DNA from: Bacteroidales bacterium
GTDB lineage: Bacteria; Bacteroidota; Bacteroidia; Bacteroidales; UBA932
DNA: 64,000 nucleotides
Direction of reading: 5' to 3'
Assembly: GCA_017459075.1 (NCBI GenBank)
Contig: JAFUDQ010000035.1
Coordinates: forward strand, 1-64,000
This document shows positions 33,050 to 41,304 of this stretch, in pieces. Numbering within the stretch: position 1 is the stretch's first letter; each line of letters begins with the position of its first letter. The translations under genes and the position numbers were made by a program. Under the pieces are notes generated by a model, which had not been told where the DNA came from, ran no database searches, and was given only the letters and a program-made list of their open reading frames with translations.

Positions 33050-34369
33050 ATGGAGAAGAAGACCCTTCAGGTGATTACCCTTGGCTGTTCCAAGAACAGC
33101 GTGGATACCTCGCATCTGCTTAGCCAGGTGCAGGACCTTTATACTGTATTGCCTGAGGATTATGACGGTCATGCCGATTACCTTCTGCTGAATACCTGTG
33201 GCTTTATCGGGGATGCAAAAGAGCAGTCCATCCAGGCTATTTTTGATGCAGTAGACCGTAAAAACCGCGGCCTGGCTGATAAAATTCTGGTATTCGGCTG
33301 CCTGTCCCAGAGGTATATGGACCAGCTTCCGGCCATGATTCCGGAGGTGGACGGCTGGTATGGCGCCCGGGAACTGGCTCCGCTCGTGAAGGCCCTTGGC
33401 GGGCCTGAGGCCGATGAAAACGATTACGGTCGCTTCATGCCTGCGGAGAAGGCTTCCTATGCGTTTATGAAGATTTCCGAAGGTTGCGACCGTCGTTGTT
33501 CATATTGCGCAATACCTCTTATCCGCGGCCTGCATCGTTCCGTACCTATGGAAAAGCTTGTCCGCGAGGCGGAGACTCTTGCCGCAAGGGGAGTGAAAGA
33601 GCTTGTCCTGATAGCCCAGGATACTACTTTTTACGGTCTTGACCTTTACAAGAAGCGCTCTCTGGCAGAGCTTTTGCGCCGCCTTTCGGCCGTCAATGGC
33701 ATTGAATGGATACGTATCCATTATTCTTATCCGGCTGATTTCCCGGAGGATGTCCTGGAGGAGATGGCTACGAATTCCAAGGTGTGCAAGTACCTTGATA
33801 TTCCTTTGCAACACGTTGCAGACAGCGTCCTGTCTGCGATGAGGCGCAATGTGGATGCTGCCTGGACAAAGGACCTCGTCCGGAAAATGAGGGAGAAGGT
33901 TCCGGGGATTGTGCTTCGTACAACCATGATGGTGGGGCATCCCGGCGAGTCCAGGAAGGATTTTGAATTCCTTCTTGATTTCCTTCGAGAGGCCCGTTTT
34001 GAGAGGCTTGGAGCATTCAAGTATTCAGAGGAAGAGGGTACTTGGGGAGCACAGCACCTGCGTGACAGCGTGGCTCCGAAAACAAAAGAGAGGCGCCTTG
34101 CCGCCCTTATGGAAGTGCAGCGTGGTATATCTTTTGCATACAATTTGTCCAGAATCGGCACCGTAGAAAAAGTGCTTGCGGATTCTTATTCTGACGGCAT
34201 CCTTGTTTGCCGCAGCCAGTATGAGAGTCCGGAAGTTGACGGTGAGATTCTGGTCCGTTATGATTCCCGCATGGGTGTGTCTCCGGAGCAGATGCCCGGG
34301 CATTTCTTCAATGCGAAGATTGTATCGGCCGATGAATACGACCTTATAGCAGATTTTGAGTCTTTGTAG
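33050..34369 (+). CDS. rimO: Ribosomal protein S12 methylthiotransferase
   Basis: This 439-residue radical-SAM protein has an N-terminal UPF0004 domain with cluster cysteines (LGCSKNSVD, NTCGFIGDA, FGCLSQRY), the radical-SAM CDRRCSYCAIP motif and a C-terminal TRAM domain. It adds a methylthio group to the conserved Asp of S12. IPLQHVADSVLSAMRR and TTMMVGHPGES are family landmarks that separate it from MiaB. Confidence 0.94.
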   Translation: MEKKTLQVITLGCSKNSVDTSHLLSQVQDLYTVLPEDYDGHADYLLLNTCGFIGDAKEQSIQAIFDAVDRKNRGLADKILVFGCLSQRYMDQLPAMIPEVDGWYGARELAPLVKALGGPEADENDYGRFMPAEKASYAFMKISEGCDRRCSYCAIPLIRGLHRSVPMEKLVREAETLAARGVKELVLIAQDTTFYGLDLYKKRSLAELLRRLSAVNGIEWIRIHYSYPADFPEDVLEEMATNSKVCKYLDIPLQHVADSVLSAMRRNVDAAWTKDLVRKMREKVPGIVLRTTMMVGHPGESRKDFEFLLDFLREARFERLGAFKYSEEEGTWGAQHLRDSVAPKTKERRLAALMEVQRGISFAYNLSRIGTVEKVLADSYSDGILVCRSQYESPEVDGEILVRYDSRMGVSPEQMPGHFFNAKIVSADEYDLIADFESL

Positions 34370-34370
34370 T

Positions 34371-35180
34371 ATGAGAAAGTTATCCGGTTTTCTGACAGCC
34401 GTTGCAGGCTTGATGCTGGCGGTTTCGTGCTCGCCAAGCATATACAGGATGGATTTGCAGATGAGACAGCCCTCTTCGTCGGGTTATGACCTTGGCGGAA
34501 AGGAGCTTGCCGTTGTGTATTTGTCTCCTGCAAAGGATACTGCTTTTGTGAAGGCGCTTGCGGAAGGTTTCGCTTCTGCCCTTGAAGATGATTACTTTGG
34601 TGGCAATGAGACTGTGGGTATTTATAATATGCCGATTTCTCCTGTTGCCAACTATGCGTCCAGGGACACACTTGTCAATCTTGTGATGGACACTGAGAAG
34701 GATGTGATTTTCCTTATTGAGTGTCAGCCGGATGTGGCTGACAAGGTTGCCCTGAAACTGCATGTTTATGATTCAATGGGCAAGGCCGATACCGTAAGGA
34801 CTTTTGCAGGTACCGTTCCTTCAGACGGAGGTGCCGGACTTGGAAAGGTTACTGGCCAGAAGGCATCGTCCCAGTTCCTGTCAAACTGGAGGCCGGAGAG
34901 TTTCTATTTCTATTATTACGATAGCGGAGAATGGGCTTCAGCAGCCCAGGATGCCTATGATTTCAAATGGCACTCAGCTATGGAGAAATGGCTTAAGATT
35001 GCGGCAAAGGCAAAGGGTAATGATCTTTGCTGCGTTGCTTACAACCTGGCATCGGCAAGTTATATCCTTGGGGATTATTCCCTTAGTGAGAGATGGCTGC
35101 TGATTGCAGAGAAGGCTGGTGGCTCGGAGTTTACTTCTTCCCTGAGGGTTAAGCTGATGGGTAAGTTAGGAGCTGATTAA
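34371..35180 (+). CDS. DUF6340-like lipoprotein
   Basis: This is a 269-residue protein from the ATG 1 bp after the rimO stop, with lipoprotein signal MLAVSCSP (Cys at about 20). A mixed alpha/beta body includes NMPISPVANYASRDTLVNLV, and helical repeats near the C-terminus (DFKWHSAMEKWLKIA, CCVAYNLASASYILGDYSLSERWL) resemble TPR units. It matches the layout of Bacteroidota DUF6340 proteins. Function unknown. Its stop is directly back to back with the queE stop on the other strand. Confidence 0.7.
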   Translation: MRKLSGFLTAVAGLMLAVSCSPSIYRMDLQMRQPSSSGYDLGGKELAVVYLSPAKDTAFVKALAEGFASALEDDYFGGNETVGIYNMPISPVANYASRDTLVNLVMDTEKDVIFLIECQPDVADKVALKLHVYDSMGKADTVRTFAGTVPSDGGAGLGKVTGQKASSQFLSNWRPESFYFYYYDSGEWASAAQDAYDFKWHSAMEKWLKIAAKAKGNDLCCVAYNLASASYILGDYSLSERWLLIAEKAGGSEFTSSLRVKLMGKLGAD

Positions 35181-35744
35181 TTACCTGATGTTCAGATATT
35201 TATGAGTCTGAAGGCTCAGACGCCAATGGGGGTGGGACATTATATATGTTACCACCTCTTTTGTATTCTGTCCGGAGCATGGCTGAAGGAAATAGTGGGT
35301 GGCGGGGAAGTCCAGCCAGTGTTCGGCGTCCTGGCCGGTGTAGACGAGTTTCAGCTCGTCGGCCCTTGTTATTGCGGTTTTTGCTGATGTCTGCCAGTCG
35401 TTTTTGGGACTGAATGTGACCCAGTCTATGCCTTCCGGAAGTTCCTGGGTGCCGTTGGTTTCTATGTGAATGAAATATCCTTCTTTGTGTAGACGGCGCA
35501 CCAGTTTGTCATCGAGTTGCAGGGAGGGTTCGCCTCCTGTTATGATGATTCTGTTGCATGAGGGGGCTGTTTCTTTCAGGTTCTTGACGATGGTGTCTTC
35601 GTTCATCGGCTGCGATGCTGCAAAGTCTGTGTCGCAGAACGGGCATTTTAGGTTGCATCCGCTGAATCGCAGGAATACCGCCGGTGTTCCTGTCCAAAAT
35701 CCTTCTCCTTGTAAAGAGTAGAATATTTCGTTGATTCTGTACAT
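35181..35744 (-). CDS. queE: 7-carboxy-7-deazaguanine synthase
   Basis: This 187-residue small radical-SAM enzyme starts with YSLQGEGFWTGTPAVF and has the CxxxCxxC cluster motif SGCNLKCPFCDTDF, TGGEPSLQL and ETNGTQELP. It converts carboxytetrahydropterin to 7-carboxy-7-deazaguanine, the second radical step towards preQ0 and queuosine. It is third in the queC-queD-queE order, 14 bp after queD. Confidence 0.94.
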   Translation of the reverse strand: MYRINEIFYSLQGEGFWTGTPAVFLRFSGCNLKCPFCDTDFAASQPMNEDTIVKNLKETAPSCNRIIITGGEPSLQLDDKLVRRLHKEGYFIHIETNGTQELPEGIDWVTFSPKNDWQTSAKTAITRADELKLVYTGQDAEHWLDFPATHYFLQPCSGQNTKEVVTYIMSHPHWRLSLQTHKYLNIR

Positions 35745-35758
35745 AGTGTTCTGATTTT

Positions 35759-36094
35759 CTATTCTTCTATTTCGTAGATGGCTTTGTTGTTTTCGGATTC
35801 CCAGATTTCAACTTTGTAGCAGTTTTCTACATTGTCGCAAATCCATTTGGCAATGTTTTCTGCGGTGGGGTTGAAAGGAAGAATCTCGTTAAGGTTCTGG
35901 TGGTCAAGGGTACCGCTGATTTTCTTCTTGATGGCGGTGAAATCCGTGACCATTCCATCCTCGTTAAGGGTTTCGCTCTTGCAATGGACAATTACAATCC
36001 AGTTGTGACCATGCATAGCCTCGCACTTGCTCTCATAAGAAAGATGAAGGCTGTGGGACGATGATATCTCAAGACGTTTGCTGACGTAGTACAT
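35759..36094 (-). CDS. queD: 6-carboxy-5,6,7,8-tetrahydropterin synthase
   Basis: This 111-residue T-fold enzyme has the zinc histidines in SSSHSLHL and MHGHNW, the catalytic Cys in KCEAMHGH and the conserved DFTAIKK and LDHQNLNE. It makes the pterin precursor from GTP-derived dihydroneopterin triphosphate. It sits between queC and queE. Confidence 0.94.
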   Translation of the reverse strand: MYYVSKRLEISSSHSLHLSYESKCEAMHGHNWIVIVHCKSETLNEDGMVTDFTAIKKKISGTLDHQNLNEILPFNPTAENIAKWICDNVENCYKVEIWESENNKAIYEIEE

Positions 36095-36113
36095 ATCTCT
36101 GTATTTCAGTTAT

Positions 36114-36755
36114 TTACAATTCGTATTCAGTTGGGTCGAAGCCTTCAAGGGCTTCTTTTCTTTCACGGCAGGTGGCGCAGTCCCCGCAGTGCTGTGGGCG
36201 GCCTTCGTAGCAGGAATAGGTGTGCTCGAAGGGAACGCCAAGTGCCTTGCCTTCAAGGGCGATTTCCCGTTTAGTCATATTGCAGAAAGGGGAGCGCAGC
36301 CTGATGTTCTTATATGTGCCTTCATATATGGCGCTGTCCATTGCTTCAATGAAGCCGGGACGGCAGTCGGGATAAATGGCGTGGTCTCCCGCATGATTTG
36401 CGATTAGGACGGTATCAAGGTCGTGGCTTTCTGCAAGGCCGGCGGCTATTGCCAGCATGATGCCATTGCGGAAGGGTACCACGGTGCTTTTCATGTTGTC
36501 TGCGTCATAGTCCTGGTGGGGAATGTCTGCCCCTCCTTTAAGAATACTGCTTTGGAAATACTGGCCAATGAAGTCAATAGGTATTACCAAATGCTTGATA
36601 CCCAGTTTGTTACAATTGAACTTGGCGCACTCTGTCTGCTCCTCATCCTGCCTGGCTCCATATGTGAATGTAACCGCCAGGGCAATCTCTTTCTGATATT
36701 TGTAAAGGAGGCACGTACTGTCCATTCCTCCCGAATAAATCAACACTGCTTTCAT
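36114..36755 (-). CDS. queC: 7-cyano-7-deazaguanine synthase
   Basis: This 213-residue ATP-dependent ligase has the PP-loop LIYSGGMDSTCLLY and a C-terminal zinc site CYEGRPQHCGDCATCRERKEA (split into C-x8-C-x2-C-x2-C). It converts carboxydeazaguanine to preQ0. It is the first gene of the queuosine-precursor operon. No preQ1 riboswitch was seen in the short gap before it. Confidence 0.95.
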   Translation of the reverse strand: MKAVLIYSGGMDSTCLLYKYQKEIALAVTFTYGARQDEEQTECAKFNCNKLGIKHLVIPIDFIGQYFQSSILKGGADIPHQDYDADNMKSTVVPFRNGIMLAIAAGLAESHDLDTVLIANHAGDHAIYPDCRPGFIEAMDSAIYEGTYKNIRLRSPFCNMTKREIALEGKALGVPFEHTYSCYEGRPQHCGDCATCRERKEALEGFDPTEYEL

Positions 36756-36806
36756 TGTCGATATTTGTTTTGTCTTGCAAAATTACTAATATTTATTTCA
36801 AATAAA

Positions 36807-36829
36807 AAGGGTGGCAGTGAGCCACCCTT
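36807..36829 (-). terminator. Terminator of rnpB
   Basis: AAGGGTGGC and GCCACCCTT pair around AGTGA. Read on the minus strand the hairpin is followed by TTTTTATTT, directly after the RNase P RNA and before queC. Confidence 0.85.
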
Positions 36830-36833
36830 GACG

Positions 36834-37146
36834 GTACAGCGAGGCCGTAAGCCGGGTTCTGTTTTTAAATCTGTCATTTATCTTCGCAACCTACCCCCTG
36901 ACATCGGGCGGGCAGCCCTCATCTGTCAGTATATTTGGTCTTGCAGGCCCTGATTCCGTACCCCGGTGGCATCGCTGACGCCGGTCGTGGGCTCTTACCC
37001 CGCGTTTTCACCCTTACCCGAAGGCGGTTATTTTCTGTTACGGAACATATAAGATTTCTCCCATCTGTGCTTTCCACAGCAGGGCGCCCTGTCCTGTCCG
37101 GACTTTCCTCACCCAAAATGGCGCGACAGATCGCCTCGCATCCGCG
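36834..37146 (-). ncRNA. rnpB: RNase P RNA
   Basis: The minus strand carries the universal landmarks in order. GAGGAAAGTCCGGAC lies at the 5' side, then CACAGATGGGAG and GGGTAAGGGTGAAA-type sequence. CGGGGTAAGAGCCCAC, GGGTACGGAATCAGGG and the 3' GAACCCGGCTTACGGCCTCGC follow. Helix P1 closes with GCGAGGC (37133-37139) and GCCTCGC (36839-36845). It is the catalytic RNA that matures tRNA 5' ends. A TACCTTTG -7 box lies at 37150-37157. Ends are approximate. Confidence 0.94.
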
Positions 37147-37187
37147 GCGCAAAGGTACGAAGATTTTTTAAGTTTATCACTTCCAGT

Positions 37188-37218
37188 TTTGAAATAGATG
37201 TTTTTTGCACTAATTTTG
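37188..37218 (+). promoter_or_regulatory. Promoter of the glutaminyl cyclase gene
   Basis: TTTG (37188-37191) and TAATTTTG (37211-37218) are 19 bp apart, with the ATG at 37238 about 13 nt after the expected start point. Confidence 0.7.
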
Positions 37219-37237
37219 CAAACAGTAATGCCAGAAC

Positions 37238-38011
37238 ATGAAAAAGACAGTACTTTCCATAATGCTTGTGTTCTTTACCGCCGTCATCGGCCTTTCTTCA
37301 TGTGCCGATGCCGCAGTAAAGCGCTACAGGGTTGTCGTCGTGAAGGAGTATCCTCATGATGAGGGGTCTTATACCCAGGGGCTTTTCTTTGACGGAGGCC
37401 GCTTGTATGAGAGCACTGGGCAGAAAGGGGAGTCCAAGTTCAGGGAAGTGGACATTAACTCCGGAAAGCCCGTTAGGAACCTGGATTTTGCGAAAAAGTA
37501 TTTTGCGGAGGGTTCAGTAATGTTTGGCGGAGAGCTTTTCATCCTTACCTGGACAAGCCGGGTGGCCTTTGTCTATGATGCCGCCACACTCAAATTCAAA
37601 CAGGCTTACCGTTATCCGCGTGAGGGCTGGGGCATAACTACGGACGGCAGGCAGCTTATTGCCAGTGACGGCTCCTCCAAACTCTTTTTCATGGACAGCA
37701 AATTCAATGTGAAGAAGACTGTCGTAGTGAAGCTGGACGGCAAGAGCGTGCAGTACCTTAATGAATTGGAATACATCGACGGTAAAATATGGGCAAATGT
37801 TTATACATCGGATATGATAGTCATTATCAATCCCGATGACGGCAGGGTGGAGGCCACGGTAGACTGCACCGGCCTGCTCCCGGAAAAGCTCAGGGATGAC
37901 CGTACCGATGTGCTTAACGGGATTGCCTACAATCCGGAAACAAAAAAGACTTATCTTACAGGAAAGTATTGGAAACGCCTGTATGAGATAAAATTGGAAG
38001 AGATTAAATAA
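37238..38011 (+). CDS. Glutaminyl-peptide cyclotransferase, lipoprotein
   Basis: This 257-residue protein has a lipoprotein signal (IGLSSCAD, Cys 22) and a beta-propeller typical of plant/bacterial-type glutamine cyclotransferases (SYTQGLFFDGGRLYESTGQKGES, LTWTSRVAFVYD, GWGITTDGRQLIASDGSS, VYTSDMIVIINPD, LNGIAYNPETKKTYLTGKYW). The motifs lie in order through the chain. It would cyclise N-terminal glutamine of exported proteins to pyroglutamate. In Bacteroidota many secreted proteins begin with Gln after signal cleavage, giving a wide substrate set. Confidence 0.9.
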   Translation: MKKTVLSIMLVFFTAVIGLSSCADAAVKRYRVVVVKEYPHDEGSYTQGLFFDGGRLYESTGQKGESKFREVDINSGKPVRNLDFAKKYFAEGSVMFGGELFILTWTSRVAFVYDAATLKFKQAYRYPREGWGITTDGRQLIASDGSSKLFFMDSKFNVKKTVVVKLDGKSVQYLNELEYIDGKIWANVYTSDMIVIINPDDGRVEATVDCTGLLPEKLRDDRTDVLNGIAYNPETKKTYLTGKYWKRLYEIKLEEIK

Positions 38012-38029
38012 AGTTTTAATTTAAATAAC

Positions 38030-38107
38030 AAGCGGGGGTACCGGCAAGGCCGGTTGAGAGAGACCCAAGGAACCTGATCCGGTTCATACCGGCGTAGGGA
38101 AGCTTGA
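38030..38107 (+). promoter_or_regulatory. TPP riboswitch (THI element)
   Basis: The sequence contains the class signatures TTGAGAGAGACCC and GAACCTGATC...ATACCGGCGTAGGGA. The P1 stem is CAAGC (38030-38034) with GCTTG (38103-38107), and there is an inner ACCGGC/GCCGGT hairpin. It binds thiamine pyrophosphate. A GCACC-ATGC-GGTGC hairpin follows at about 38116-38129 with no T-run, suggesting control of translation rather than termination. It lies directly upstream of the TonB-dependent receptor. Confidence 0.95.
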
Positions 38108-38152
38108 CCTCAGGCACCATGCGGTGCGCCCCTTGCATAACAACTAACATTT

Positions 38153-40426
38153 ATGCGAGGTTTTTTATTTATTGCAGCAGCCCTTGTGGCCGGAATGACG
38201 GCGGCATCGGCACAGGAATCAGAGAAACAGGAAAGGTTGGACAGCGTTGTGGTGTCGGCTTCCAGGGCCGGCAAATCTACACCGGTCAGTTACACTATGG
38301 TTAACAGGGAGTCGCTCCGCCAGACAAATCCAATCAATTCACTTCCAATGACTTTGGCCCTTCAACCTTCAGTAGTGGTAAGCCACGAGGGAGGCACTGG
38401 AATAGGCTATTCCAAACTGACAGTCAGGGGCTCCAAGGGTTCCCAGATTAATGTAACCCTGAACGGCATTACCCTTAACGACGGAGAATCCCAGGAAGTC
38501 TTCTGGGTGAACATTCCGGCCCTTACTTCAATACTTTCAGGCGTACAGATTCAAAGGGGACTGGGCACATCGGCCAACGGAGCAGGCGCATTCGGCGCAA
38601 GTATTAATATGAATACGGCTTTCGTGGGCAGCGAACCTTCTTTTTCCGCCGACTTCAGCACAGGTTCTTATTCAACTCACATAACTACTGTCAGGGCATC
38701 TTCCGGCCTTCTTTCAAGCGGCCTGTATCTTGATGTCCTGTGGTCTGCCAACACTACGGAGGGATATGTGAAGAATGGTTGGGGTAATTCTTCGTCATTG
38801 CTTGCTGTTCTTGGCTGGCTTAAGGAAAATAATTCCCTTAGGCTGACTTACCTTCGCGGGGAACAGAAAACCGGAATTACCTGGACGGGCGTTTCCCTGG
38901 CTGACATGGCACGTGATCGCAGGTACAATCCCGAGGGCCTGCATTATGATGAAAACGGCAATCTCAAGTATTACCGGAACCATACTGACAATTATCTTCA
39001 GCAGCATCTTCAGCTCAACTATACCCATCGTTTTTCAGACAATTGGACATGGATTACAACTGCCAATTACACAGATGGTTACGGCTTTAATGAGCGTTAC
39101 AAGATGAATAAAAAGCTGTCGGCCTACGGCTTCCCTTCTTCGTTCTCTTATGGCAATGTCAATTACAAGACCAAGGGCGATGTCATCTTCCGCAAAACCA
39201 TGGACAATGGTTACTGGGTGCTGAATTCAGAGCTGAAGTACAAGAATGACAGGCTCAATGCAGTTGCTGGCGTCAATGTTTCACGTTACAGCGGAGATCA
39301 TTACGGAGAATTACTTTGGCACAATGCCCTTGGCGATGGGTATGATTACGAATCCCTGAACAATCACGACAGCTCTAATAACTGGTATTTTAATAATGGC
39401 AAGAAGAAAGAGGTGAACGTGTTCGGAAGGGGAGAGTATCTTATTGTTTCATGGCTAACTGCTTATGCTGACCTTCAGTACCGTCGCGTCCGCCTTGATA
39501 TGAATGGTATTGATGACGAGGATGATTTGCCGATGGATTTCGGCACTACCTGGAATTTCTTCAATCCGCGTGCGGGTCTTTCTGCTGAAATAGGTGGCGG
39601 AAAGCTTTATGCTTCAGTTGCTTACGGTAACCGAGAGCCTGGAAGGAGTGATATCAAGGAGGTAATCGAAAGTAATAATCTTGAGGGCGGAAACCGTAAG
39701 CTGAAGCCGGAGAAGATGGTGGATTTTGAACTTGGTTACAATTATTCCGGAAGTAATTTCAGCGCCGGGGTGAACCTGTATATGATGGAGTATCGGGATA
39801 TGCTTCTTGAGACTGGTGAGTTGTCGGCTTCAGGGTATGCTATCAAGGATAATGTGGACAAGAGTTACCGCCGCGGCGTGGAGCTTTCTGCTGCATGGCA
39901 GCCGTCACGGGCTTTCGGCCTTTCCGGTAATGTGACGTTCAGCTCCAACAAGATTTTGGATTATACTAAGTATTACGAGGTTTATGACAATCTTGATGAC
40001 TGGGGTTACATCGGCCAGCAGACTGAAAATTTCGACAAGGTGACTATGCTTATGTCGCCTTCAGTTACCGCTGCTGCAATCGCTGAGTGGTCTCCGCTTC
40101 TGAATTCCGCATGCAAGGCTCTCAGGAGTACAAAATTGTCTCTTACCGGGAAGTATGTTGGCAAGCAGTATTGGGATAATACGGAATCTTCTGACAGGTG
40201 TATTCCTTCTTATTTTGTTTCCGATGCTTCCTTGACTTATGAACTTCCGCTGCCTCTTGGTTCCCTTGGTCTCGGCTTTTATGTGAACAATCTTTTTGGT
40301 AAGAAGTATTATGCCGATGCGTGGGTGTATCGGGCTTTCTTCCAGGATGGTGGCTGGTATCAGGAGGAGGGTGTTTTTCCCCAGGCTCCAAGGAACTTCA
40401 TGTTTAAAATCAGCTATAAATTCTGA
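38153..40426 (+). CDS. TonB-dependent outer-membrane receptor, probable thiamine importer
   Basis: This 757-residue protein has a signal peptide (about 1-20, ending ASAQE) and a plug domain (VSASRAGKSTPVSYTMV as the TonB-box region, SKLTVRGSKGSQINVTLNG). A 22-strand-type barrel follows, ending in NFMFKISYKF with the terminal aromatic. There is no N-terminal CarboxypepD domain, so it is not a SusC-type glycan receptor. Its position under a TPP riboswitch indicates uptake of thiamine or a precursor. No periplasmic or inner-membrane thiamine gene follows; trmD converges on it. Confidence 0.9.
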   Translation: MRGFLFIAAALVAGMTAASAQESEKQERLDSVVVSASRAGKSTPVSYTMVNRESLRQTNPINSLPMTLALQPSVVVSHEGGTGIGYSKLTVRGSKGSQINVTLNGITLNDGESQEVFWVNIPALTSILSGVQIQRGLGTSANGAGAFGASINMNTAFVGSEPSFSADFSTGSYSTHITTVRASSGLLSSGLYLDVLWSANTTEGYVKNGWGNSSSLLAVLGWLKENNSLRLTYLRGEQKTGITWTGVSLADMARDRRYNPEGLHYDENGNLKYYRNHTDNYLQQHLQLNYTHRFSDNWTWITTANYTDGYGFNERYKMNKKLSAYGFPSSFSYGNVNYKTKGDVIFRKTMDNGYWVLNSELKYKNDRLNAVAGVNVSRYSGDHYGELLWHNALGDGYDYESLNNHDSSNNWYFNNGKKKEVNVFGRGEYLIVSWLTAYADLQYRRVRLDMNGIDDEDDLPMDFGTTWNFFNPRAGLSAEIGGGKLYASVAYGNREPGRSDIKEVIESNNLEGGNRKLKPEKMVDFELGYNYSGSNFSAGVNLYMMEYRDMLLETGELSASGYAIKDNVDKSYRRGVELSAAWQPSRAFGLSGNVTFSSNKILDYTKYYEVYDNLDDWGYIGQQTENFDKVTMLMSPSVTAAAIAEWSPLLNSACKALRSTKLSLTGKYVGKQYWDNTESSDRCIPSYFVSDASLTYELPLPLGSLGLGFYVNNLFGKKYYADAWVYRAFFQDGGWYQEEGVFPQAPRNFMFKISYKF

Positions 40427-40455
40427 TTTTCTATTTCAGAAGATTGGATGGTGGT

Positions 40456-41133
40456 CTATTTTTTAAGGAGATTGGGACGAAGTTCCTTGGTGCGGGCAAG
40501 AGCCTGTTCATCCTGCCACTGGCGGATGAGTTTGGGGTTGCCGCTGAGAAGGACATCAGGGACTTTCCAACCTTTATAGTCTGCCGGACGGGTGTAGACA
40601 GGAGGGGAGAGAAGCCCGTCCTGGAAACTGTCGCTAAGAGCCGAAGTCTCATCGGTAAGGGCGCCAGGAATAAGACGGACAATTGAATCTGCAAGCAAGG
40701 CGGCGGGGATTTCTCCGCCGCTAACTACGTAATCTCCGACGGAAATCTCTCGGGTCACAAGATGCTCTCGGATCCGGTGATCGATACCCTTGTAATGACC
40801 GCAGAGAATAATGATGTTCCCTTTCAGGGAAAGCTCGTTGGCGATACCCTGGTCAAGAATCTCCCCGTCAGGAGACATGTAGATAACTTCATCGTAATCC
40901 CTTTCGGACTTCAGCTCTGCAATCATCCTGTCAACCGGCTCCACCATCATAACCATTCCGGCATCGCCGCCGTAACTGTAATCATCTACATTCTGGCGCG
41001 GTCCAAGGCCGTATTTGCGAAGATTGTGAATATGGATTTCTACAATTCCCTTCTTGATGGCCCTGCCCACGATGGAATGGCTCAGGGGGCTTTCAAGCAG
41101 TTCCGGTACAACGGAGAGTATATCAATTCTCAT
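40456..41133 (-). CDS. trmD: tRNA (guanine-37-N1)-methyltransferase
   Basis: This 225-residue SPOUT enzyme starts at the ATG at 41133 ([20 protein letters not shown]); an upstream in-frame Met would precede the predicted transcript start. It has the trefoil-knot motifs [12 protein letters not shown] and [13 protein letters not shown] and the N-terminal [14 protein letters not shown]. It methylates G37 of tRNAs to prevent frameshifting. It stands alone rather than with rpsP/rplS. Confidence 0.95.
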   Translation of the reverse strand: MRIDILSVVPELLESPLSHSIVGRAIKKGIVEIHIHNLRKYGLGPRQNVDDYSYGGDAGMVMMVEPVDRMIAELKSERDYDEVIYMSPDGEILDQGIANELSLKGNIIILCGHYKGIDHRIREHLVTREISVGDYVVSGGEIPAALLADSIVRLIPGALTDETSALSDSFQDGLLSPPVYTRPADYKGWKVPDVLLSGNPKLIRQWQDEQALARTKELRPNLLKK

Positions 41134-41160
41134 ATCAATGCTTTTTCTTGTTAACTTCGG

Positions 41161-41192
41161 CAAAATTAGCCGATATTTTCCTAAAACTCAAA
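41161..41192 (-). promoter_or_regulatory. trmD promoter
   Basis: On the minus strand TTTG (41189-41192) and TAATTTTG (41161-41168) are 20 bp apart. Predicted transcription start is about 20 nt before the ATG at 41133. Confidence 0.7.
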
Positions 41193-41304
41193 GTTTTTTG
41201 CATCGGCTTGATGCTTAAAAGAATAATTGTTATATTTGCAATCTTAAAAGTGTAAAACTTAACCTGACCGGAAAACTTTTTTATTACAAATAAAAACTGA
41301 TATT

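Noticed and set aside
35178-35183. Back-to-back stop codons of the DUF6340 gene and queE as a possible frameshift or gene fusion
   Set aside because: The genes are on opposite strands and both proteins end at their normal family length; it is just a tight convergent junction.
36423-36953. Plus-strand 176-codon frame over queC and rnpB
   Set aside because: It overlaps both a well-defined enzyme gene and the RNase P RNA on the opposite strand.
41225-41240. TATATTTG before the DUF349 gene as a full promoter
   Set aside because: The nearest TTTG is 28 bp upstream, outside the 19-21 bp spacing, so only a -7-like box can be claimed.
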